A stretch of DNA of 64,000 bases. Source: Pseudoselenomonas ruminantium. GTDB taxonomy: Bacteria > Bacillota > Negativicutes > Selenomonadales > Selenomonadaceae. The stretch is taken from NCBI GenBank assembly GCA_902781305.1, contig CACZIV010000009.1, positions 30,983 through 94,982 on the forward strand. The letters are read 5' to 3'. Made by a program: the position numbers and the translations under genes. Under the pieces are notes generated by a model, which had not been told where the DNA came from, made no database searches, and saw only the letters and a list, made by a program, of their open reading frames with translations. Shown one piece after another: positions 34,881 through 42,715 of this stretch (the first letter of the stretch is position 1; each line of letters begins with the position of its first letter).

Positions 34881-37109
34881 GTGAAAGGGATAAAGAGCTG
34901 GCTTCGACGGATAGCAGCCCACAGCCGGGGCGGCATTCGTCGGCAAGTGCTGTTCTTGGTGCTGGTTTGTGGCCTTAGCACCTTTCTGGCGACGCTTATG
35001 CTGTTTGGTTATTCTCTATATGGCCTGCAGGAAGTGTTGGAAATGGAAGGCCGGGATATAGAGGAAGTGGTGGCAGAGTCCGTGAGTGACTCGGTGGGGA
35101 AACATACCCGGGCATGGCTGCGGACCACGGCAGAAAATGAGGCTGCTCACATGGGCAGGGAACTGGCAGTCAATAGTGATGATGTGGAGTTTTTGGCTGG
35201 CAGTATGACCATGCTGATGCAGTCACGGGACAAATACGGAATGCGGCAGATTGTCAATGCTAGAGACATGGAAGATATTGCCGCTGGTACGCCTTATCTC
35301 CATTACAGTCCTCAGTTGGCTGCTGAGGGAGTTGATGGAGAATTGGCGGCAGAGATTGGTCAGGCAGCTAATTTCGTGGATGTGCTGATACCCCTGAGTA
35401 AAACCTATTGGGGCTATCGCAGTGTTTTTGTTGTCGCATCTCGGAAGGGATATTCCATTTGTGTGGACAACATTCCGGGCGAACCCGGGCAGAGCATCTA
35501 TCCTTCACCGGAGGCCAGGACGGCGTTTTTGGAAAGATACGACGCCAGGCAGCGTCCCTGGTACCAGATGGCTCAAGCCAAGGGAACGTGTACGTATACG
35601 GATGTCTTCCTGGCGGAAGAGGGCTATCTGGGAATGGGGTGTGCTGCTCCTTACTATGATGAAAATGGGTTTGCCGGGGTGGTAGGCATCAACGGCAGCA
35701 TTGAGGATTGGCAGCACCAGGTCAGTCAGGTTTCCATTGGCAGGACGGGCATCAGCTTCTGTCTGGATGGCAATGGGCGAGTAGTGCTGTCCTCCGTGGG
35801 CGAAGGAGTGCTGGCTCCCGGACTTCAGGGGGCAGATTTGAGGGAGAATCCTGAACCTACTCTGGCAGAAGCCGCCCGTCGCATGACTGCCGGAGAGAAT
35901 GATGTGGTGAAGGTGTTGGTGGATGGGCAGGAATACTATTTGGCCTTTGCGCCCCTGCAAAATGCAGGCTGGAGCTTCGGAACGCTCATTGGTCAGGACG
36001 AGGTCCTGGCGCCGGCCCAGGAGGTGGCCTCCCTGGTTCAGGAGGAGATGAAGGATTTCTATGAAATTTTGGGGCAGACCTTTGCGGGGGGGGCGGGAAA
36101 GGCCCTGTTGCTGCTGCTGCCCTTGGCACTGGCGGCCTTTTTCACCAGCGGCGTCCTGGCTGACCGCCTGGTTCGTCCTATCCGTGCGCTGACGAAAGGA
36201 GTACAGGAGATAGCGGCAGGCAATCTGGACAAGAAGCTGGAAATCCACACTGGCAACGAGGTGGAGGAGCTGGCCGCTTGTTTCAATGAGATGACAGAAG
36301 AACTGAAGGAGCATGTTCAAAGACTCTCCCAGGCGGCGGCCAAGGAGGAGCGAGTCAGGACGGAACTGGAGGTGGCGGCCAGGATTCAGGCGGGGCTGCT
36401 GCCTGCACCTTTGACGCCAGCTGTCCAAGCCGGGAAATTCAGCCTCAGCGCCTTCATGCAGCCGGCTAAGGAAGTAGGAGGAGACCTTTATGATTTCTAC
36501 TTCCTGGATGAGGACCTTTTGGTCGTCACCGTGGCTGATGTATCGGACAAGGGCGTGCCTGCGGCCCTCTTTATGGTCATGACCAAGACGTTGTTGAAGG
36601 ATCAGGTGTTGCGGCGGCGCAATGAAAAGGATTTGGCTCAGGCAGTGGCAGAGGCCAATGATGCCCTGGTACAGAGCAATACCACGTTCATGTTTGTAAC
36701 GGCCTTTATCGGCATATTGAACCTGTCCACAGGGAAGTTTATCTATGTCAATGCAGGACATAATCCGCCCCTGCTTTGCAGGCGGGACAGAGCGGAGTAC
36801 CTGCCCAAGGCACAAAACCCGATACTGGGGGTACGAGGGGGAATGGCCTTTGCAGCCGAAACGCTGGTCTTGCAGCCGGGGGATTCGCTCTTTCTGTACA
36901 CCGACGGGGTGACGGAGGCCAGGGATGAAGCAAAGGAATTTTTCGGTGAGCAACGGTTGCAGGAGATTCTGTCGGCAACGGCCGGACAGGGAGCCGAAAA
37001 GCAGATGGAGACGGTTTTGGAAAAGTTGTTTGCTTTTGTAGGGGAGGCCAATCAATCAGATGATATCACGATGTTGGCGCTGGCCTATGGCAAAAAGGAT
37101 GAGAATTAG
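34881..37109 (+). CDS. Membrane dCache-HAMP-PP2C serine phosphatase (SpoIIE/RsbU-like)
   Basis: A 742-residue sensor phosphatase. Helix 1 spans about residues 22-46. A large extracytoplasmic dCache-like region (about 46-400) includes the Cache motif RQRPWYQMA. Helix 2 is about 406-428, HAMP about 429-482, and the PP2C/SpoIIE domain about 505-740 with metal-binding residues intact: VGGDLYDF, ADVSDKGVPAALFM, TDGVTEARD, SDDITML. Such enzymes dephosphorylate STAS proteins in partner switching. The STAS gene starts 8 bases downstream, so it is the likely substrate, and the signal is presumably an external small molecule. Confidence 0.9.
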   Translation: MKGIKSWLRRIAAHSRGGIRRQVLFLVLVCGLSTFLATLMLFGYSLYGLQEVLEMEGRDIEEVVAESVSDSVGKHTRAWLRTTAENEAAHMGRELAVNSDDVEFLAGSMTMLMQSRDKYGMRQIVNARDMEDIAAGTPYLHYSPQLAAEGVDGELAAEIGQAANFVDVLIPLSKTYWGYRSVFVVASRKGYSICVDNIPGEPGQSIYPSPEARTAFLERYDARQRPWYQMAQAKGTCTYTDVFLAEEGYLGMGCAAPYYDENGFAGVVGINGSIEDWQHQVSQVSIGRTGISFCLDGNGRVVLSSVGEGVLAPGLQGADLRENPEPTLAEAARRMTAGENDVVKVLVDGQEYYLAFAPLQNAGWSFGTLIGQDEVLAPAQEVASLVQEEMKDFYEILGQTFAGGAGKALLLLLPLALAAFFTSGVLADRLVRPIRALTKGVQEIAAGNLDKKLEIHTGNEVEELAACFNEMTEELKEHVQRLSQAAAKEERVRTELEVAARIQAGLLPAPLTPAVQAGKFSLSAFMQPAKEVGGDLYDFYFLDEDLLVVTVADVSDKGVPAALFMVMTKTLLKDQVLRRRNEKDLAQAVAEANDALVQSNTTFMFVTAFIGILNLSTGKFIYVNAGHNPPLLCRRDRAEYLPKAQNPILGVRGGMAFAAETLVLQPGDSLFLYTDGVTEARDEAKEFFGEQRLQEILSATAGQGAEKQMETVLEKLFAFVGEANQSDDITMLALAYGKKDEN

Positions 37110-37117
37110 GAGGAAAT

Positions 37118-37459
37118 ATGTCTGATTTACCAATCCGTTACAATAGCGAAGAAATAAACGGCTGGCGGGTTTGGCAGCTGTGGGGACGACTGGATCGTAC
37201 CACTGCGGAGGAAGCGGCAGAAGAAGGGGAAAAGCAACTCGCTGTTTGCCGGAAACTGGCCCTTGACTTGTCAGGCCTGTCCTATGTTTCCAGCGCTGGC
37301 CTTAGGACTATCCTGAAGCTGGCTGGTGGGGCAGAACAGGCGGGAAAGTCCATTGTGATTATATCTTCTGAGGGGATGGTGAGGGAGATTTTAGAAATGG
37401 CCAGGCTGGATTTGTTTGTCACTATCCATGCTTCAGTGGATGATTTGAAAAGCGTATAA
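37118..37459 (+). CDS. STAS-domain anti-anti-sigma factor-like protein
   Basis: A 113-residue single STAS domain (RsbV/SpoIIAA type). The phosphorylation region is intact: DLSGLSYVSSAGLRTILK, with the target Ser in SSAG. By family knowledge, the unphosphorylated form binds an RsbW-type kinase. The likely kinase here is the ATPase domain fused to the MATE exporter at the end of the operon, and the phosphatase is the gene just upstream. The stop is followed directly by the STAS-condensation gene. Confidence 0.9.
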   Translation: MSDLPIRYNSEEINGWRVWQLWGRLDRTTAEEAAEEGEKQLAVCRKLALDLSGLSYVSSAGLRTILKLAGGAEQAGKSIVIISSEGMVREILEMARLDLFVTIHASVDDLKSV

Positions 37460-37474
37460 ATGGAGGGAATCATC

Positions 37475-39067
37475 ATGAATTTCGCAATCAGACAGGAGCG
37501 TCAGGGGGATAAGCTGACCATGTTTTTGACCGGGGAGTTTAACAAGCTGGCTATGGACGCCTTTGACAAGGAATTTTTGCTGGCGGCAGAGGGGGTGAAG
37601 GAACTTTTATTGGATTTTTCCGGGGTTACCTATCTTTCTTCGGCAGGGCTGCGCTCCTTGCTGCAGGCAGCCAAGCTTATGGAAAGCCAGGGGGGCAGTT
37701 TTACCGTGCTCTATCCGCAGGAGGTGGTGATGGATGTCTTTGAGATGACGCATTTTGACCGCTTCATTCATATCGTCCGTGAGGGGGAGGAGCAAGTTCC
37801 AATCAATAGCGCTTACTACCCTTTGCGTCCCATCCAGCGGTGGCTGACAGACACGCATTTTCGGCGGGCCAAGTCTACCATGATGAATACAGGCGCCCTG
37901 GTACGCCTGGAACCTGCCGTGGATTTGGAGCGGCTGGCGGCAGCAGTAAATGGCCTTTTGGAGTCTTATGATATCTTCCGCTGCCGTTTGGTGTTCCGTC
38001 CCGATACCGGGGAATTTTGCCAGCGCTTTGACGGGAAGGTGGCAAAAGTCTATGTGGAAAGCCTGTCGGAGGAGGGACTGGAGGCGCGCAAGCAGGAGCT
38101 GAAGCAGCCCTATGACCTCATTGACCGGCCGCTGTATCGGGTCAATATCATAAAGACCCCGGAGTCCAAGTATATCTATATGGACTTTTACCATGCCATC
38201 ATGGACGGGGCGGCCATCGCCCTGCTTTTCTGGCGGGAACTGGAGAAACGTTATACCCACGGCAATGAGGCCGTGGCAGCCAAGCGCCAGCCTGCCAGCT
38301 ATGCGGAATATGTCAGGGAAGAGGCAGCCTTGCCTGAGGATGAGCTGGCCAAGGGCAGGGCTTACTGGGAGACCATGCTGGCCGGGTTTGACAAAAATAC
38401 GCACCTGCCCCCTATGGATGGAGGAAATGTGGATGAGGGACCGGAGCATGAGATGGAAACACCCCTCGAGGGCATAGAGAAGGGCTTCTTCAAGGGGAAG
38501 AATTTCGGTGAGAACACCTTCTTCATGGCGGCCGCCATGCTGGCTATCGCCAAGGCGTCCGGACGCAGGGAGGCCATCATCAGCTGGGTGCACAACGGCC
38601 GGGTCACTTCGGCTGAACGTCGTCTCATGGGCCTGATGCTGGATCAGTTCCCCCTGCGCTGGGACTTTGAGAGGGATATGACCGTAGGGCAGTTCCTGCC
38701 TAAGCTGGAGGCCCGGATAAATGAGGGCATCCAGTACAGGAAGGGTATGGACAAAATCTATGAGGAAGGCTTGGAGGCAGGCTGCGCCTGCTTCATCCTG
38801 CAGAAGGGAACCCTGGGACGCCGGGGAAGTGTGAAGCTGGGAGACACCCAGGCCGTCATTGAGGAAATGCCAGCCAACGAAATATCGGCGGCAGAAAATA
38901 CGCTGGATATCGAGCTGAATGCTCATGATGATGGCACCTATTCTCTGGTATTGGACTATGACCCTCACTGCTACTCGCGTAAGGCCATGGAGGCGTTCAC
39001 TGAGCAGGTGGAAAAGATGGCTGTTGCCCTGCAGGATGGTGGGCGGAAGCTGGCAGAACTGTTGTGA
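37475..39067 (+). CDS. STAS domain fused to an NRPS condensation domain
   Basis: A 530-residue protein. Residues 1 to about 100 are a second STAS domain with an intact phospho-site region (LDFSGVTYLSSAGLRSLLQ). From about residue 110 it is a condensation (C) domain: PLRPIQRWL at the start, then FYHAIMDG at about 237-244, the HHxxxDG motif with the first His replaced by Tyr and the catalytic second His kept. C domains form peptide bonds between carrier-bound acyl groups. The fusion suggests that peptide synthesis is switched by phosphorylation of STAS. ATG 37475 follows GGAGGG (37462-37467) by 7 bases. Confidence 0.85.
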   Translation: MNFAIRQERQGDKLTMFLTGEFNKLAMDAFDKEFLLAAEGVKELLLDFSGVTYLSSAGLRSLLQAAKLMESQGGSFTVLYPQEVVMDVFEMTHFDRFIHIVREGEEQVPINSAYYPLRPIQRWLTDTHFRRAKSTMMNTGALVRLEPAVDLERLAAAVNGLLESYDIFRCRLVFRPDTGEFCQRFDGKVAKVYVESLSEEGLEARKQELKQPYDLIDRPLYRVNIIKTPESKYIYMDFYHAIMDGAAIALLFWRELEKRYTHGNEAVAAKRQPASYAEYVREEAALPEDELAKGRAYWETMLAGFDKNTHLPPMDGGNVDEGPEHEMETPLEGIEKGFFKGKNFGENTFFMAAAMLAIAKASGRREAIISWVHNGRVTSAERRLMGLMLDQFPLRWDFERDMTVGQFLPKLEARINEGIQYRKGMDKIYEEGLEAGCACFILQKGTLGRRGSVKLGDTQAVIEEMPANEISAAENTLDIELNAHDDGTYSLVLDYDPHCYSRKAMEAFTEQVEKMAVALQDGGRKLAELL

Positions 39068-39082
39068 AGAAGGGATGGGAAC

Positions 39083-42000
39083 ATGGATAAAGAAACATGG
39101 TGCACCAGATATCTGTCTGAGGAAAGTCCCGAGTGCCTGCCCCTGCCTGATGGTCGGGAGTCGGGCAGCTGGGGGCGGCAAGCTCTGAGGCAGACTGTAA
39201 AGGTGAATGCTGCGGAATTGTCGGCAAGCTTGCTGCTCCTGCTGGGACTTTACGGCGGTCTGCAGGAAAGCGCCTTTCTCCTGCAGCAGGGAGAGTGCCT
39301 AAGGCCGGTGCGGCTCAGCTGGCAGGGAGAGGAGTCTCCTGAGGATTTCATTGTACGGGTGCAGGGCTGGCTGGAAGAAACAGGGAATTTTACCTGGCAG
39401 GAGGAGGAAATAGCGGAACTTTTGGGCTGGGAACCGGGCCGGGGGCTGATTCTCTGTCTTGATGCGGAGCGTGGCTGGATGCCGGGGGACAGATATGCCC
39501 TGGGATTCTGCACTGGCGGAGGCGAGGCCTCCATCTGCTATGATGAGGGCAGGTACAGTCCGGCCTTCATCAGGGAACTGCTCCTGGCCTGGGGGCAAAT
39601 CCTCCAAAGTCTGCGGACAGCTCCGTCGCTGGACAAGGTGCGGGTGACTTCGGCAGAAACCGAGCAGCGGCTGAATTCCTTCAACGACAATGCCCATGCC
39701 TACGACCGCCAGACTACGGTGGTGGAGCTTTTCCGCCAGCGGGCGGCAGAGTTTCCGGAGAATACGGCGGTCATTTACGAGGAGCGGGCCTATACCTATG
39801 CCCAGGTGGAGGATATGTCTGACCGGCTGGCCGCCTGCCTTGCCCGGCAGGGGCTGGGCAGGGGCGACCGGGTGGCGGTGTTCATCCCCCGCTCCGAGTA
39901 CATGGTTATCGCTTCCCTGGGCGTGTTGAAGGCAGGCTGTGCCTATGAGCCGCTGGACCCCAACTATCCGGATGAGCGACTGTCCTTCATGGCCAAGGAT
40001 GCAGATGTGAAGGTCATCATCGTGGCTGATGAACTGAAACCAAGGCTGGCGAATTTCCCTGACTACAAGGGATTGGTGCTGACCATTTCCGAGGTGACCA
40101 GCCTGCCCCAGGTCACGGAGAAAGAAATTAAGGGGCTGGAGGGGCCTGAGCCTGAGGACCTATTCATCCTCATCTACACTTCCGGTACCACCGGTGTGCC
40201 CAAAGGCGTGCGCCTTCTGCACAGCAATCTTATGTGCTATGCTGCCTGGTACCGCAGGTACTTTGCGCCTACGCCGGAGACCAAGGTCAGCTGCTACAAC
40301 AGCTATGGCTTTGACGGCTCCTTGGGAGATATGTATCCCATCCTGACGGTGGGGGGGACCGTGGTGGTGGTTCCCGAGGAAAAGAAGCTGGATCTGCCTG
40401 CCTTGGCAGAGCTTATCCGGCGTCACGGCATTTCTATCTCCGATATGCCCAGCCAGGTGGGGCGGCAGTTTGCCTTGACCATGGACTGCCCCAGTCTCCG
40501 CTATATCGTGGGGGGCGGGGAGAAGCTGGTGTCCTTTGAACCGGTCTATCCCTATATCATGGCCAATGAATACGGCCCCACAGAGGCCACCGTGTCCGTC
40601 ACCTGCTATGATGTGACGAAATATGAGCCGGATATACCCATTGGCACGCCCAATGACAATACGGACATCTACATCGTGGATGTTTATGGCCGCCGGGTGC
40701 CGCCGGGGGCTTTGGGCGAGCTTTGGATAGCCGGGCCCCAGGTGGCGGGAGGTTACCTGAACCGCCCAGAAAAGACCAAAGAGGTCTTTGTTGCAAATCC
40801 GTTTTCTACTGACCCTGACTATGCCACCGCCTATCGTACCGGAGACATCGTGCGCTACCTGCCCGATGGCAATATCCAGTTTGTGGGGCGTCGGGATGGA
40901 CTGGTGAAGATAAGGGGCTTTCGGGTGGAACTCTCGGAGGTCGAAGGGGTCATCCATGACTTCCCGCAGGTGGAAAATGCCGCTGTGGCGGCCTGGGATA
41001 ATCCCGCCGGGGGCAAATTCATCGCCGCTTATGTGGTCTCCAAGGACCCAATCGACCGGGACGCTTTGGCTGAGTTTATTCGGGAGCGCAAGCCCCCTTA
41101 TATGGTGCCAGCGGCCATCGTACAGTTGGAAGCCATCCCCCGGAACCAAAACGGCAAGCTGAACAAAAAAGCCCTGCCGGTGCCGGAACTGCGGGGGAGC
41201 TTAGAGGAGTATGTGGCGCCTAAGAATGACATAGAGACAGAGCTTTGCAGGGGCTTTGCTGCTGCGTTGGGAATGGAGCGGGCCAGTGCAGAGGAAGATT
41301 TCTTCCAGGCCGGTGGAGACAGCTTAAGCATCGTGCGTCTGCTGTCTGAGTGCCGTGACCTGAAGCTGAATTTCAATCTGATTTATGAGGGCAAGACTCC
41401 TGCGGGCATTGCCGCCCTGCTGGCAAAGCGCAGCCGGCAGGCAGCCGGGGAGAAGAAGGAAAGCCATTTCTTCGGCCCTTTGCAGGAACTGCACTACGAC
41501 TGGGGCAACTCTTTGGAGGAGGGCTACGGCCTTCACTGCGATGCCTATATCACGTTAGACGTTGCTACTGACCTGGAACGGCTGGCGGTGGCGATTGAAA
41601 CGGTGCTTTTGGCACATCCGGCGATGGATGCCAGGCTGACGATGGTAGAAGGAGAGCTGCGCTGGAAGCAGGGGGATTTGCAGGGATTGCGCCCTGTCGT
41701 GGAGGAAATGACCCGGGCCGAGTATGAGGAATTGAAACCCAAACTGCGGCAGAGCCTGAACAAGCCTGATACCCGCATGTTCTCCATGCGTCTCTTTGCC
41801 ATCCGGGAGAAAGAGGGAAGCCTTAGCAAGGTGTTTTACTTTGACATCATGCATCCCATCATCGACGGGGATTCTATAGACATTTTCCTGCAGGATGTGG
41901 ATGCCGCCTACCGGGGTGAGAAGGTTCATCCTGAGGAGTACAGCATCTTTGACTATTATGATGAAATAGAGGCGAAGCTGGGTACTGAGGCCTATCGGCA

Positions 42001-42715
42001 GGAACAGCAGTGGAATCGAGATTTTGTCCGCTCCTTTACCAACCTTCTCAGTGAGATGCCCGGAGATCTTGAGGACAAGGGGGAAAATGATACCAAGGAT
42101 ATCTTTGTGCCCATCCATGTGGACTTGGCGGCAGTGGACGCTTTCACCAAGGCACAGGGCATCACGGACGGCACCTTGACTGCAGCCGCCTTTGGCCTCT
42201 TGCAGGGCCGCAACAATGGGGAACAGGCGGGAGTGGCGCTCACCATCTATAATGGCCGTGACGACATCCGCTTTGAGCGCACTGTAGGAGCCATTTATCG
42301 TCACTATCCCCTTTGCGTGAGATGGGAAGAAAACATGGGGGCGGGGGATTTTGTCCGCCAGACCCAGGAAAATGTCCTGCTTTGCCGCCGTCATGCGCTC
42401 TATGAAGGTGATCCGGTGCCGCTTATCGTGGCTTTCTCCTATCAGGGGGAGGATATGGACACGGGTTTTGACTTCTGCGGGGGACGGGCGGAATATGAGG
42501 AAATCGAGGATTTTGAGGAGGAGCATTTCGACTTCTTCGTCCATCGCCGCAGCGACGATTTCTATGTGAACCTGACTTATAATACCAAGGAGTACAGTGA
42601 GAAATTTGTAGAGACCTTCCTGCAGAATTACGCCCGGGTCATTCAGGCGCTGGTGGCAGGAAAGAAACCTGCAGATATCATAAGGGAACTGGCTGACAAG
42701 GAGGTTGTCCCTTGA
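39083..42715 (+). CDS. Non-ribosomal peptide synthetase (partial C, A, T, C)
   Basis: A 1210-residue synthetase. Residues 1-190 look like only the C-terminal lobe of a C domain, without HHxxxDG. The adenylation domain (about 195-690) has LIYTSGTTGVPKGV (362), GFDGSLGDMY (specificity region with the amino-acid-contacting Asp), NEYGPTEATVS, YRTGDIVRY, GRRDGLVKIRGFRVE and NQNGKLNKKAL. The carrier domain has FFQAGGDSLSIVRLL (Ser about 747). A second C domain (about 790-1205) has MHPIIDGDS. No thioesterase or reductase is present. The activated amino acid cannot be told reliably. It is encoded between STAS-C and the exporter. Confidence 0.9.
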   Translation: MDKETWCTRYLSEESPECLPLPDGRESGSWGRQALRQTVKVNAAELSASLLLLLGLYGGLQESAFLLQQGECLRPVRLSWQGEESPEDFIVRVQGWLEETGNFTWQEEEIAELLGWEPGRGLILCLDAERGWMPGDRYALGFCTGGGEASICYDEGRYSPAFIRELLLAWGQILQSLRTAPSLDKVRVTSAETEQRLNSFNDNAHAYDRQTTVVELFRQRAAEFPENTAVIYEERAYTYAQVEDMSDRLAACLARQGLGRGDRVAVFIPRSEYMVIASLGVLKAGCAYEPLDPNYPDERLSFMAKDADVKVIIVADELKPRLANFPDYKGLVLTISEVTSLPQVTEKEIKGLEGPEPEDLFILIYTSGTTGVPKGVRLLHSNLMCYAAWYRRYFAPTPETKVSCYNSYGFDGSLGDMYPILTVGGTVVVVPEEKKLDLPALAELIRRHGISISDMPSQVGRQFALTMDCPSLRYIVGGGEKLVSFEPVYPYIMANEYGPTEATVSVTCYDVTKYEPDIPIGTPNDNTDIYIVDVYGRRVPPGALGELWIAGPQVAGGYLNRPEKTKEVFVANPFSTDPDYATAYRTGDIVRYLPDGNIQFVGRRDGLVKIRGFRVELSEVEGVIHDFPQVENAAVAAWDNPAGGKFIAAYVVSKDPIDRDALAEFIRERKPPYMVPAAIVQLEAIPRNQNGKLNKKALPVPELRGSLEEYVAPKNDIETELCRGFAAALGMERASAEEDFFQAGGDSLSIVRLLSECRDLKLNFNLIYEGKTPAGIAALLAKRSRQAAGEKKESHFFGPLQELHYDWGNSLEEGYGLHCDAYITLDVATDLERLAVAIETVLLAHPAMDARLTMVEGELRWKQGDLQGLRPVVEEMTRAEYEELKPKLRQSLNKPDTRMFSMRLFAIREKEGSLSKVFYFDIMHPIIDGDSIDIFLQDVDAAYRGEKVHPEEYSIFDYYDEIEAKLGTEAYRQEQQWNRDFVRSFTNLLSEMPGDLEDKGENDTKDIFVPIHVDLAAVDAFTKAQGITDGTLTAAAFGLLQGRNNGEQAGVALTIYNGRDDIRFERTVGAIYRHYPLCVRWEENMGAGDFVRQTQENVLLCRRHALYEGDPVPLIVAFSYQGEDMDTGFDFCGGRAEYEEIEDFEEEHFDFFVHRRSDDFYVNLTYNTKEYSEKFVETFLQNYARVIQALVAGKKPADIIRELADKEVVP

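Noticed and set aside
37460-37474. ATG 37460 as start of the STAS-condensation protein
   Set aside because: It lies before and within the ribosome binding site that serves ATG 37475.
35505-39181. Long antisense frames (516 and 524 codons) opposite the phosphatase and STAS-condensation genes
   Set aside because: They mirror GC-rich codons of real genes; no ribosome site or recognisable domain.
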